Source: Cryptomeria japonica
Lineage: Eukaryota > Streptophyta > Pinopsida > Cupressales > Cupressaceae
Length of the DNA stretch: 64,000 nt
Reading direction: 5' to 3'
NCBI RefSeq assembly: GCF_030272615.1
Contig: NC_081412.1
Location: 343,351,870-343,415,869, forward strand
Shown: one piece after another, positions 11,826 through 23,145 of the stretch
Layout of the letters: the number at the start of each line of letters is the position of its first letter
How positions within the stretch are numbered: position 1 is the stretch's first letter
Position numbers and translations under genes: made by a program
The notes under the pieces: model-generated
Databases searched by the model: none
What the model was told of the DNA's origin: nothing
Seen by the model: only the letters and a program-made list of their open reading frames with translations

Positions 11826-12933
11826 TGATGCACTTGAAAAGCACTAAGAGGGGGGGTGAATCTGTGACTCCAAAATAGACAGTACTTTGAATACTAATCT
11901 ATAGATGTTCTTAACCAATCAGTTAAACAAAATACATGCTATCCAAAATGAAATACAACATCCACAAAAAGTAGAACATCCACCATAACACAAGTGTTTA
12001 TACGTGGAAAACCCAAATAGGTAAAAACCACGGTGAGATGGAACTCACAAGTTAACTATCTGCAGTAATAGAAACCTGACTAGTTAAGGCCTTACAAGGA
12101 GCTATGCTAGGAGTGATTCTTGTTAGAGATTCCAAGTTTGATTAGAAGCTTATACCCTGTTAAGAGTACTACCCTGTTAGGAGTAACCTCGCTGGAGGAT
12201 TTGAGAATCCAAACTAATGGATCACCTTGTTAGAGGATTTGTACAATGAAGCTTGTTAGAGTTTACCCGGTTAGGGGATTTGATTCTGTTGTAATGATTA
12301 GAAAACAACAAGAATGGTTTGATCTATTTTGAGTAGCACAAAACTTGCTTGATCAGATCCTTCTAAGTACAAATAATACTACTCTGCATCTTAACATTTA
12401 TCATTTCTCGACAAAAAGATTTTTCACTCTTTTCACATAGCAACTCTCTATCTATTATCATATCATCATCCTCTTTAAATGACTCTCTACGATGTCTTTA
12501 AATAGACATACAATCCTTATGTCAGCCATAGGAACACAATTTCCTAGGTGCAGTGAATCTAGACATATAATCATAACTCATCACAAAAATGACCACCAAA
12601 CAAACAGTGCTGGTAACTCATCACAAAAATATATGCCAGTTAGAACAGTTTAATACGGGTTGAAAATTAACCGTTGTTATGGAATCTTCACTAGATCTTC
12701 TTCTACATCTTCATTCTGATTTTGATGTCGATCTGGTGGTATCTCGGGTTATCTCATGAGGTACATACCGGTTGACACAAAGTACCAGTTTAGAGATAAA
12801 CCTTAAACATGCCGGTTAGCAATGTAAACCAATTGAAGTTACACCAGTAGTCAATGTAATCATATATGTGTGTGAGAGTTTTTCATCGATGACAATAAGT
12901 GATGAATACATTGCAATCATCATCAAGCCAACA
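11826..12933 (-). repeat. N1 3' LTR
   Basis: About 1.1 kb, nearly the same sequence as 46089-47197. It starts (minus strand) TGTTGGCTTGATG and ends CAAGTGCATCA. Both copies hold the chain of short CTAAC-type motifs and the same AT-rich U3. Near-equal length and easily aligned sequence suggest N1 is not very old, yet older than G2, which lies inside it. Confidence 0.9.
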
Positions 12934-12959
12934 ATCTCCCCCTTTGGCATTGATGGCAA
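12934..12959 (-). other. N1 polypurine tract and left target duplication of G2
   Basis: On the minus strand the sequence AATGCCAAAGGGGGAGAT precedes the 3' LTR, a standard plus-strand primer tract nearly the same as in C2. Bases 12955-12959 are GGCAA, repeated at 40827-40831 on the other side of G2. Confidence 0.85.
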
Positions 12960-13269
12960 TGTTGTCACTATTTTGACTATTGGGTGATTTTGCTCTCTAA
13001 GTCCGTTATAATCTGCAAAAAATTGTGCTTTGTACTTAATTTTTGCCTCTGAGGGTTTTTGGTCTAAGGGTTTAAGGTTCTGCAATTTACCCTTTTCTAT
13101 CTGAAGTCCATGCTTTTTATTTTTGTGTTACTTTTTCCACTTAAGTGGAAGGGTCACTCCACCATGAAAAGAGATCCCCCCCCCTTTTACATTTATCCTA
13201 GACAAGTCCTTAAATATGTTTTATTTTTACGGCTTCCCCTAAGTTTTATTTCCTTGTCGGGTTTCCTAA

Positions 13270-14680
13270 AGATCATGCAGGTTCTAGTTGATCTGACGGT
13301 GCACGCGATCTCGTGAAAAGAAGATGTGCAGAGCTTACCATTCGCGAAATAGCGAAAAGGTGGTGGGTCCGGGTAAAGTAGTCACAAGGAAGGCTAATGG
13401 ATGATCATCTCCCAGAAGATCTAACGGACCGCATTGTTTCACAACCCAAAGATGCATGAGATTTATCCTTCGCGAAGCAATGAAGGGATGGTGGACCCAG
13501 GCAAGTGGGCTAAAGAATGAAATTAAAAATCGAGCATGTTTCTCAAGATCTGGCGGTCCATGTTGATTTGCAAAGAAAAGCTAATAGAGACTTATCTTTT
13601 GCAAAGTAACGAAAGCCTGGCGGGCCCCAAAAGGTAAGTGAATCCTCTAGTTAAAAACTGATCATCTCCAAGAAGATCTGGTGGTTAGGGCTTTTCTCTT
13701 GGCGAAGATGTCTGAAGTTTACCTCTCGCAAAATGGTGAACAGGTAGTGGGCCCAACGAAAGGGTTACTTGTAAGGTAAAAGGGGTGCATCTTATGATAG
13801 AACCAAGGGTCCGTGTTATTTCATTGGGAAAAATAGCATGAGGTTTATCCTTTGTGAAGCAATGAAAGGATGGTGGGCCTAGCAGATAGACTATTCCTGG
13901 TTTTTAAATACCGATCAACTTGGAGTTGATCAGACGGCACACGTTGATTCGCAGCCAGAAGCAACACGAAATTTTCCTTTCACGAAGTGGCGAAAATGTG
14001 CTGGCAGTTACATGGCGGATGACGTGGCAGAACAGTTGAATGCCTGGCTGAGGCAAAAGGTAATCTATCAAACACACGTGGCTCCAAAGGATCATGAAGG
14101 GCCCACTTTGATTGAGCGGCGATGGTGATGAAATTCATGGCTAAAGTAAAACACGTGGCAATTAAGATGTGGAGTTCGATGGAGTTCTTGGATGAGTGGG
14201 TGGCTGACACGTAAGAGCTGCTGGCAATCAATAAGGCAAGTGGATTCCATGCAGAGGGCCCACTCTGAAGGTTAAGGGATGTTAAAGCCCGCACATCTTG
14301 AAAGTGATCCAATGATAAGCATTGTTTCGCAACCCAAAGATGTGGGATTTTAAACCTTTGCGAAATAGCAAAAACCTTTAGTGATGACGGTTGTGTGCGG
14401 TTAGTGAAAAAGATTAGCAGTCACTGTGGAGAGTAAAGATCGAGTGGATGGTAGAAGATCCAACCGCCAGCGTTGTTCCACATGAAAGAGATGCGCGAGG
14501 TTTATCCTTCACAAAGCAGCAAAAGGAAGGTGGAGCCCGTTTTTAAGTAGGATGATGTAGGTAAGGTAAGAGACGTGCATATTCTTCAGGATCTAATGGA
14601 TGGTGTTGTTTTGCATGGCAAAGATGCGAGGTTTTTGACCTTCGCGAAACAATGAAAAGCCAGGATACTGAGAATTTCTT
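13270..14680 (+). repeat. Degenerate tandem array in G2 U3, about nine units
   Basis: A unit of roughly 110-150 bases recurs with a core like TTATCCTTCGCGAAGCAGCG, then AAAGGATGGTGGGCCCGG, then an A-rich spacer and AAGATCTGGCGGTCCGCGTT. Cores are seen near 13338, 13458, 13600, 13720, 13850, 13975, 14355, 14505 and 14636. The palindrome TTCGCGAA and the string GTGGGCCC are the best-kept parts; many CG pairs have become TG or CA. The 3' LTR has the same array at about 27085-28450. Arrays in U3 commonly act as enhancers. Confidence 0.8.
14020..14215 (+). promoter_or_regulatory. Cluster of ACGTGG (G-box/ABRE-like) motifs in G2 U3
   Basis: Within about 200 bases there are GACGTGGCAG, ACACACGTGGCTCC, AACACGTGGCAA and GACACGTAAG. 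CACGTGGC is the plant G-box/ABRE core bound by bZIP and bHLH factors. The 3' LTR retains part of the set (27895, 27965), and the G3 LTR-like end has GCCACGTGGC at about 60818. Function is inference from motif identity. Confidence 0.45.
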
Positions 14681-14967
14681 TGTGGTCCGTTGGAGCCATT
14701 TTTAAAATTCAATTGTGAATTGATTGCCAAAGCATGTGGATTAATGTCTCAATTCAATGCTCTATTGTCGTATTAAGCCTCACATCAACTAAATTTTAGT
14801 GTCATTTCAAAGAGTTTTGTAGAGGAACCATTGCGCAGAGTGAATTTCTTTAGGCAACAACTAAGTTTTGCACATTGTTTAATAGTTATAGTTCGAATTG
14901 ATATCATTGGGTGCTCAAATTCTCAGAGGTCTGTTTGAGTTTAAATTAAAATAGTTATAATTCAAAG

Positions 14968-17900
14968 ATGACACCTCAAAGATATTTCACAAGGAAGGTA
15001 AATTATCAGGATAGAGCTATATGTGATGATTTCCTAGAAAAATTAACCATGTCTACAAATGTCACTACTAAAATAAAAGAATTAGTGCCCAAGGCTCTTC
15101 CTGTCTAAGAATTGGAGACGGTTTATATGACAAAGGGAATTGGTTAAGGGATTCACAGATAGGGATATCAGGTCTGGGGCTATTCAAAGTGGGATTTGGC
15201 CAAAGACATTCCTCTACTCCAATGAACAATATATGGGAGTTATATGTGGGAAAACTCATACTCCCTAAGGTTTTCATGGATGTGGGTTTGTTAACCCAGA
15301 TTGCAAATAATTATGACCCTGTTGCCAGATGTGTTAGTAATGTGAATGGGGGTTCTTTGATTGAGATAAATTATGATGATTTTAGGAAGGTGTTTAAACT
15401 TAGTGAGGTATCAAATTATTTAGAGCCAATCAATTTTGATACACTTGCACAGGTATACAATATGCAGAGAGATCACCTCAGGAGTGGCCCTTTGAAAGAT
15501 TTTTTTGTCAAAATAGGAGGATTAACTGTTGTAGGCCCTAGTACCATGGAACCCTTCTCTCTAAATCTTTTTAATTTGAGGGCTAAAGGGATGTATTGGT
15601 CACCATGTCAGATTTTTGGGGAAGATGTTGAAACCACCATGCCAACTCACTACATGCTAATGATAGCACAGATTCTAAACCCCTCTTTGGCAGTAACTTT
15701 TGATTTTGCACCTTATCTCACTGATGCAATTCATGTTGGGCTGATGGGGATTAAAAATGGTAAGGTAGAAAGACCTTTTGGGTGGTACTCTCTTCTTATA
15801 CACATGCTTTTATTTAAAGGCTCTGATTATTTTGCAAAGGAAATGGACCTAGTTAAGGAAAAGGATGGTGAAGAGATGCCTGTGCAATTGTGGAGCACAT
15901 TTTTTTCTTGGGACAGAGAGGATGCCATTTACTTGAAGTTTGATAGATGTTTTGCATCTACGCTTAGGATCCTCTTGTGCCAACAAAACCCTAGGATACC
16001 TAAGGATATTTTAGAATTCCTTAAGCCTAAAGAATTTGTTGAAGGTATCAAGATTGTTCACAATTGGGGTGATATATATTTATACCCTGTCTCTACTATG
16101 TTCCGATTTTATGGTTTCAGAGGCACCCCATACTTACTACCCTATCAACTCCCACTGAAGATAGAAATTCCAGAGATCCTGAGGCAATTTGGGGGTGTGC
16201 AAGAGGCAAAATTAATAAATAGGGGGAAAGGGACCATTTTCCCAACTGTCACCATGGCTCACCAATTCGTAATCACCAAGGGTGGTTGGAAACAGTTTGA
16301 TGATTTCTTTCAACCATATACGTTGTCTACTGCAATATCAAGGTTTGCTGACCCTGAAGATTTCTTCAATGGCATGTTCAGAAAGAGAGTAGTATGTAAA
16401 GGCAGAGCTCACCAGTTCCATTTTCCTGAGGATCTGATTAGAAATGAATTCAATCTAGATGAGCTGGAATTGAGAAAAGAAAAATGGGTAGCATACAAAA
16501 AGGCTCTTGATTTTTTTCACCAATTTGATAGTGGTTATGATGCTCTGTCTAGTTTTACTCCCTTTGAGGAAAAAGTTAAATTCTTAATGCTTTATTTTGA
16601 AGACCAAATGCAAAAATTGAAGGAGAAAAGGGAAGCTATAATGAGAAATGATCCTGAAAAGGCTAAGTTGGTTCTAGCCAAGCCTGCCTTTGCTAAGGCC
16701 ATCCCTCTGGGTGATTATGTAATGCATAAGAAGCCAAGGTATAGTGTGCTAGTACCGGTAACTGGTGAGCCCTCTAATTCAAAATGGAAGAGAGCAATAA
16801 AACATGTCATTGACATCCAAGACTCCCCTAAAAGGCAAAGGGTGGGAAAATAGGTGCAAATGGGTGAACCTTTATACTCTCCATCCCAATCCCCTATCCA
16901 TGTGGGAGATGAACAGGCAGTGGCCGAGAAATTGTTGCAGTTAGGGAGTCTCAGGGAGATTGCCTACACATATGAGGAAACACAAGAGGGAATGCCTGAA
17001 GAGCCACCTAGTGCTGAGATAAACTTGACTGCAGATGAGTTCAAAGGTAAGAAGCTAGACCCTGCTATCAAACAAGCTAGTGAGGAGTTCCTGGCTAATA
17101 ATAGTTTTGTTACAACAGGGTCCTTTATGCAATTTGTTTGGTAACAAAACATTGAGCAATTTAAGGCAAGAGGTGAGAAGAAAAAGAATGAGCAACCCCA
17201 AAAAGATGCAACTACAGTGGAGGAAGAGGTGAAGCAAGAAATGATGGCAGAGTTCAAAGCCATTACTCCTAAAAAGGGGAGAGAAATGGTATCAAAGGCT
17301 GGTGTGCTAATCCTTCCTAAATGCGACATAGAAGATGCCATAATGCTTGAAGTAGTCAGGAAGCAAACTAAGCCCATGGAAGGAGTGACATTTAGCAAGG
17401 ACAATGCTTCTTTGGTCATGTGGTCCTTAAAGAGGGATGAGAGTAGAAGATGGAAGGACACCTCAGAGTCCAGCTACCTTGGAGGTATAATTGTCAAGAG
17501 AGTGCAGGACATAGGGGTGGTAGAAGCTGCCTGCATAATTGTAGAAATTGCAAAGTATGCAAGTGGCTGAGAAGGAAGCTAACGAGAGGCTTGATCTCCA
17601 GGTAAAACTAGAAAAAATTCTAAAGGCTTATAACGAGGCCAAAGGAGAGATAGCCAACCAAGATAGCATCATTGCTAACTTATAGAGTCAATTGGCAGGG
17701 CAGTACCAAAAAGGTGAGTCCTTTACTTTAATAATTGCATCTTCTCCAGCAAGACCCCCACCCACCAGTCCTATCATCGAATTCCCCCTTCTCCTATGTC
17801 TTCTGGATTTCAACCAACTGAGACCATACAACATGAGTTAGAAAAGTTGAAGCAGGCTCAAGCCCTATTTGCAAGTAAATATGAGGAAAAGGTTAGGGCC

Positions 17901-18545
17901 ACAATTTTGAGTTTTGCTGACATAGTAGGAGCCTCCATTGTGCATATGAACATGAAAAGAATTTTGGATATTTTCATTGAGCTGAATGGAGACAAGGCTA
18001 CTCTGGAGCCAATTTTGAATAAGTGGATTCCTAGAGAGGTGGATTTGGAACTTATGTGTGCATCCTATCATGAGGTAGGGTCTCATACTAATATTACATC
18101 CACTTGTGAGTTAGTAAAAGGGATGACCAAGTCAGCAAAAGGAAGAGCTAGTGTAGAGAGGAAAGCTAACTTATACAGGAAGGAATACACTAAACATAAG
18201 TTTGAATTGTTTCTTGGGGGTTTTGTTAGTCCAAATCAGTTGAAGGATAAACAAGTGTGGCTTGATGAGCTAGGAGCTAACTTGTCTCAGAGGGTGAATG
18301 AAGTCATCAATACAAATGACACATCTTTGTTTGTCAAGACAATTGAACAAATAGAGAAGACAAAGTCATATTATGGTTTTTTGGAATCAGAGGTTAAGAA
18401 AATTAGAAATACTTGGAAAAGGTTGGACAAATTGAAAAAGAAAATTGTTAGCTTCTCTTGGCCTACTGATGATGTGTTCCAAGAGTGGACAAGAAAATAT
18501 GCAGTGCAAGAAGCAGAGGTTCAAGAAGATACTCGAGCGGAATAA
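14968..18545 (+). pseudogene. LTR-resident ORF (5' LTR copy), unrecognised protein of about 1,190 residues
   Basis: I do not recognise this protein. An ATG at 14968 opens MTPQRYFTRK in one frame; the main frame (15189 on) then runs to 18545 with few stops: TAG at 16851, TAA at 17142, and a frame break with a stop between 17570 and 17795. The first half looks globular (MDVGLLTQIANNYDP, FFVKIGGLTVVGPS, TPYLLPYQ, KFPEDLIRNE-type block); a Lys/Glu-rich hinge with a bipartite KRQR motif follows near 16840; the last 250 residues are helical and charged (LFVKTIEQIEKTKSYYGF, RLDKLKKKIVSFSWP). The 3' LTR copy has its stops elsewhere, so the ancestor was open. No RT, integrase, protease or RNase H motif is present. 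A loose likeness to plant-transposon or env-position proteins is possible but unproven. Confidence 0.8.
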
Positions 18546-18660
18546 CAAACTAAAAGGCCGCTAGGATTGAAAATGACTTGTAACTTCTTTTTGAAGAAAA
18601 ATTGCAGTTGTAACAAACTATTCTTAGGAAAGTTTGAAGCTTGTGTTGCATCCATACTAT

Positions 18661-18667
18661 TATAAAT
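18661..18667 (+). promoter_or_regulatory. Candidate TATA box of the G2 LTR promoter
   Basis: TATAAAT lies 116 bases after the stop of the LTR-resident ORF and about 830 bases before the LTR end; the 3' LTR keeps it at 39992-39998. If real, transcription starts just downstream, so the ORF would belong to U3. This is inference from motif and position only. Confidence 0.4.
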
Positions 18668-19496
18668 GGATACCAGGACTTAGAAAGAAAATAATCACAA
18701 GAATTTGTAAAGAGACTGCTGAAATACATCTAGGGTTTTCTTGTTCTCTCAGAAATTACCTTGAGTTATGTAAAATTTTCAAAATGAATATGAATATACA
18801 GATCAAAGTTTTTCAGGCCTAAATCTTTGTTGCCTTCTGGTGTGCATTCATTAGTTTGTTGGTTTCATTTGAATAATTTAGGGTTATTCGATTGAGCATG
18901 GATTGTAAGGAAGTCTTATAGATATATTTCTAGCTTTTCTCTTTGGGAGAGGAATTAAGTATGCCTGAAATATTTCTGTCAGTAAATCAATTGTTTTCTT
19001 CTTTGAATTTGATAAACAGTTTTAGTTTAAAGGGAAAGAACTTATATATATGTCAGGCATGTATAGGGTTCATGAAAGCCAAAGTAATGAAATGTATGAG
19101 AATGTTCAGTTTTGGAACTCTTGCTTGATTTAGCTAACTCTATAGCCTGGATAAGGAACTGATATTAGTTGTGGAATTATTTCTATCTTTCTTGGGATCA
19201 AATACTAAAAATGAGCATAATTTTTCTTTAATGTTTCAATTTTATTGAGGTGATGAAGTCCATAGGTTTTTAGCATTGGTTTACTGTGGATCTCAATTTA
19301 AAAGTGTGAAAGTATTCACAAAAGGTATACCCACCTGAGCTTTGGATAAGTTCAACATGTAGAAGGTTTTGTTGAAACCTTGTTATATATTATTCTGGAA
19401 TTCCATTTTCTTGGTGTCCTCTTCATATGAAAAGAAAGTTATCAAATTTTCTTACAGGGAGGATAGAAGGGAATCAGAATTTGAGAACAACAAAAG

Positions 19497-19514
19497 TGGC
19501 GACTTTGTTGGGGA
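19497..19514 (+). other. G2 primer-binding site, tRNA-Arg type
   Basis: Four bases after the LTR end lies TGGCGACTTTGTTGGGGA. It matches the complement of the 3' end of plant tRNA-Arg(ACG) except for three positions where C has become T. Arg tRNA priming is known for Tat/Ogre elements. A partial second match, TGGCGACTCTG, occurs about 220 bases downstream near 19713. Confidence 0.7.
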
Positions 19515-19783
19515 GAGTCATAGTGTGAATCTATGCTATGGATTGGTGCTTATATTGGCTTTGAAATTTTATTTGAATTTATGTGTGGTCTTTGTAGGAG
19601 GTCATTTTATCCATCATCTGTGTTATTTCTCTTTCTTTGAAAATCTTCTTGTTATCTCATCCCCTGCAAATGATTTGTCAAAGCTTGTTTTCTTATTCTC
19701 CCATAATTTTTGGGTGGCGACTCTGACATAAAGTAACCAGTGCTCTTGAATAAGCATAATTCATTTTAAAGAAAACAAGTATA

Positions 19784-22065
19784 ATGCAGAGAGGAAGGAA
19801 CACCAGATCATTCATGAGGAAACATCCTCATGAGATGTTGCAAGAAGGATTACCTGAATAGGCACAAAGAGGCCAGAAAAGGTCAGTTGCACATGAGCCA
19901 TCTAGTGTTGCATGGGTACAAAAAGGCATTCATACGGGTAAGTCATCTGATACACCCATATATGCAAATTCAAATTCCTCTTCCTGTGAATCTGAGCAAG
20001 ACATTTTGGGTTTCTATTCTGGTTTGTTTGGTAATAATGAGGATGTCCAAGTTTTAAATCAGAGGATTTCTCATGCTATTTTATCTAGGAAGGATAGGAA
20101 TAGTTCAAATGTTAAGATGGATTATGTACCTAGAATAGTAGATGGAAACATTAGTCTGATCAATATAGATTAAGTCAATATATCGGATTCAAAAGAGATC
20201 TTCCCTGATGAGGATAAGGTATCCCAAGAAATTGAGGTTCTCAATAGAAGAGTTCATCACTTGATCTCCCTAAGAGCGCAAAAAGAAGCAAATAAAGAAA
20301 AGGAAGTGAAAGCTAAATTGATTGAGACAGATAGGCTTCTGAGAGAGATTGTTGATCTTGAATTATTCACCCAAGAGAAAACTAAGAGTGAGGATGAAGG
20401 TCCAATAATCAGGGAAAATTTGACTGCCAAGATCAACCCTGCACATAAATTTGTTATACCACCTAGTAGGAAGGTCTTTAGTGACCCACAACCTATTAGA
20501 AATAATGTTGACAAAAGAAAATAGAAGTGCATGGAAGATGGGTCTGGGTCTAAGACTACAACAGAAATTTCTCATATGTTGTCTGCACATGAGAGAGAGA
20601 TAGACAGGATGAGGAAAGAGAAGGAAGACCTACAAATGGAATTGGAAATGGTTGAATTAGAAGTATCCAATCAAGAGGTCAAAAGAAAAATTATATATCT
20701 AAAGGCTCCTCCCATAATCTTTCCTTCAACAGACCCAAATAAACCTTTATCTCATCATGCCTCACTCCCTCCAGGCAAAATTTTATCAACACTGCCTATG
20801 AGCACTGTTCCAGTTAATCAAGTCCCTATTACAAATCAAGGTAACCAAATCCCTCTGACTCATGGTCCTAATATGATAATGAACATGGGAAATAACCCTA
20901 CTAGTAACCAGTTCTAGAGAAGACCCATTAACTTGGAATTATATAGACAACTTTTCTTTTAAGGAATCCTAGGGTACCCTAACCATGTTCCTACCGAATT
21001 GAGGGATAGGCTTCACAAGTTTGCCGGCAATAATGCTATAAGTGCAGAAGAGCATCTAAAATATTTTGGTGACCTGATAAATGACTATGAGATAGTAGAT
21101 GAAGATGTCATCATGAAACTATCTATGCAGTCCTTGGTGGATGATGCAAGGGATTGGTATAGAGATCTGTCTGTGAATAGCATTGTCTCTTGGGAGGATT
21201 TTAAGAATTGCTTTCAAGAACAATATGGTAATAAAACAAATGTGAGCTTCATGCTCAATAAGTTCAATAACATTAGGAAGTCTGATAATGAAATTGTCAT
21301 AGATTTCAATGCAAGATTCCAGAAAGCAATGCATAGGCTTTACCAAGTGACGAGACTAGATGATAACATGTGTCTGAACACTTATTATAAAGATTTTGAT
21401 TCTAAAATGGCTTACATATTGAGGGATAAAAACCCGCTAGCCTAAGAGATTCTTATAGAATTGCCATCAATGTGGAAAGTAATAGGAAAGCATCTAGAAA
21501 GGTGGGAAGGAGGACCGATGGAAGGTTGTGGCAAGAATCAAAACATCAGCCTAATAAAGTTACCGAGGAGGATGACAAAATAGAAAAGTTGATGACTACC
21601 ATGAAAGATCTTATTGCTAAGGTAAGTAAAAATAATAAGCCTCATTACAATTGGCAAGATAGGCCTCCTAGATTACATGATATGCCTTACAACACTACTT
21701 GGAAGGATGGAAAACCTCAGAATGATAAGTTAAAAAACACTCAAAGCCAAGACACCCCGGATCCTTTGAAAGGAGGAAATATACACAATATGGAAAATAC
21801 TCCTTGGTGCATGGCCTATGATGGACCACATTCTCCTCATCAGTGTGTTGTAGCTCAAGCTCTTGAAGAGTCCATGAGAAAAGAGGGTGAGCTTGATATT
21901 AACATGTTTGACACTGTTATTGAAAGTAATAATGAGTCTTCACAAAGTGAATCTAGTGAGTGTGATGTGCTAAATTGTAATAAATATTACCAAGGGAAAC
22001 TCACACTTGACTGGCATCCCACTTTGAATGTGGTAACCATTGAAGATGAAGAAGTTCATCTCTGA
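19784..22065 (+). pseudogene. gag: G2 Gag (start of gag-pol)
   Basis: The ATG at 19784 opens MQRGRNTRSFMRK and is the first start after the primer site in the Gag frame. A coiled-coil-like stretch (about 20250-20700: QEIEVLNRRVHHLISLRAQK, EREIDRMRKEKEDLQMELEM) precedes the capsid core (RDRLHKFAGNN, DDARDWYRDLSVNSI, FKNCFQEQYGNKT). A one-base change of frame near 21445 moves the rest into the pol frame. The knuckle near 21810 reads CMAYDGPHSPHQC, with Tyr at the second Cys position. In-frame stops occur near 19853, 20172, 20523, 20916 and 20960, and a TGA at 22063 that looks like decay of an Arg codon CGA. Gag forms the particle and binds RNA. Confidence 0.85.
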
Positions 22066-22179
22066 AGACCTAGTGATGAAGAGGTAAAAAATCTTACCAA
22101 GGCTGCCATAGCCAAAGCCAAGCACAGTTACAATCTGAGAAGTAGTAGAAGGGATAGAGATCAAGGTGAACTTGGTTCC

Positions 22180-23094
22180 TTGTTTATGAAAGAAGTATCT
22201 CAGAAAAGGACAACAAGTAATGGCACCTTGCCTCAAGATGGTCAGGAAAAAAGTAACCAACCCAAAGATGTAGCCAAGAGTGTAGATAATAACACTACTA
22301 GTGATTCACAAGGGACTGCGACAACTAAGAAGGCAAATCAGCCTAAAGTAGAAAAAGCAAAAATGAATACTGAGTTAATTAATAGTTACACTTTTGATAT
22401 GACTCAGTCTCTGACCCAAATGAAGGTTACAGTCCCATTAGTAGAATTACTAAAAATAAAAGAACATAGAGAAGCTGCTCTATCTTTATTTTCTAAAATA
22501 TCTGATAATAGTGTAGCTTTTCCTTCAGGTACAATGAAGGATGAAAAGGATCTTGAGCTGCAAACTCCAGAGGTATATGTTGGAACAACCATTACACAAG
22601 AACCTTCACAAGTTGATCCTTTCTATGTAACTTTGTTAGTGAATAACCGGTTAATTAAGAACTGTATGATAGATTCTGGTGCTCCTGCAAATGTGATGCC
22701 ATATGGTGTCATGAAAGAAATGGGACTGTCAGTAAGTACAGTGTATGGGAAGTGTTATGCTATGGACAATAGAGAAGTATCAGTAATAGGTAGAATGAAG
22801 GATATAGAGGTAAAAATAGCAGCATTTCCTGAAGCAACATATAAGATGGATGTCATAGTAACTGATACAAAACCTCATTATGGCATGCTATTATCTAGAC
22901 AATGGGCTGCAGTAGTGGGGGGAAATGTTCAGTTAGATCTTTCATATGCTACAATCCCAATAAATGGAAGCTATGTCAAGTTGTATAGAGAACCACGTGC
23001 TCCTAGGGTACTTAAGAAGATAGACCCTAATATGCTAAATTGTATGATTGATGTGGATCTTGATAACTTCAGAATACAACCAATTTTACCTTAG
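22180..23094 (+). pseudogene. pol: G2 aspartic protease with N-terminal linker
   Basis: After a Lys-, Gln- and Asn-rich linker (about 110 residues) the retropepsin begins at PFYVTLLVNNRLIKNCMIDS with the DSGA active site at 22672-22683, followed by VMPYGVMKEMGLSV and KPHYGMLLSRQWAAVVGG. The frame is the same as in RT and integrase, so gag-pol was one polyprotein after the Gag frame break is discounted. It ends in TAG at 23092, and a further TAG lies at about 23134 before the extra RNase H. Confidence 0.85.
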
Positions 23095-23145
23095 TTGAAA
23101 AATACTGATCCTATTATTGGTGAATTGGAATCTTAGCAACAAGGT

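Larger units (their letters stand above)
12960..19492 (+). repeat. G2 5' LTR (about 6.5 kb) containing an ORF
   Basis: Both edges are fixed by comparison with the 3' LTR and by the target duplication. From left to right it holds a short leader, an array of degenerate repeats (13270-14680), a spacer, the LTR-resident ORF (14968-18545), a TATA-like box, and about 830 bases to the LTR end. A 60-base comparison (15541-15600 against 29287-29346) shows two differences. Plant LTRs are mostly well below this length, so it is exceptional. Confidence 0.9.

Noticed and set aside
12816-13085. Minus-strand frame across the N1 LTR, its polypurine tract and the G2 LTR start
   Set aside because: It spans the G2 insertion point, so it was created by joining two elements.
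13980-14312. Minus-strand frame of 110 codons in the G2 U3 array
   Set aside because: A partial counterpart in the 3' LTR is shorter and differently framed; it lies in the regulatory repeat array and has no known motif.
18634-19731. Short plus-strand frames in the tail of the G2 5' LTR and the leader
   Set aside because: AT-rich, not conserved between the two LTR copies, and noncoding by position (R-U5 and leader).
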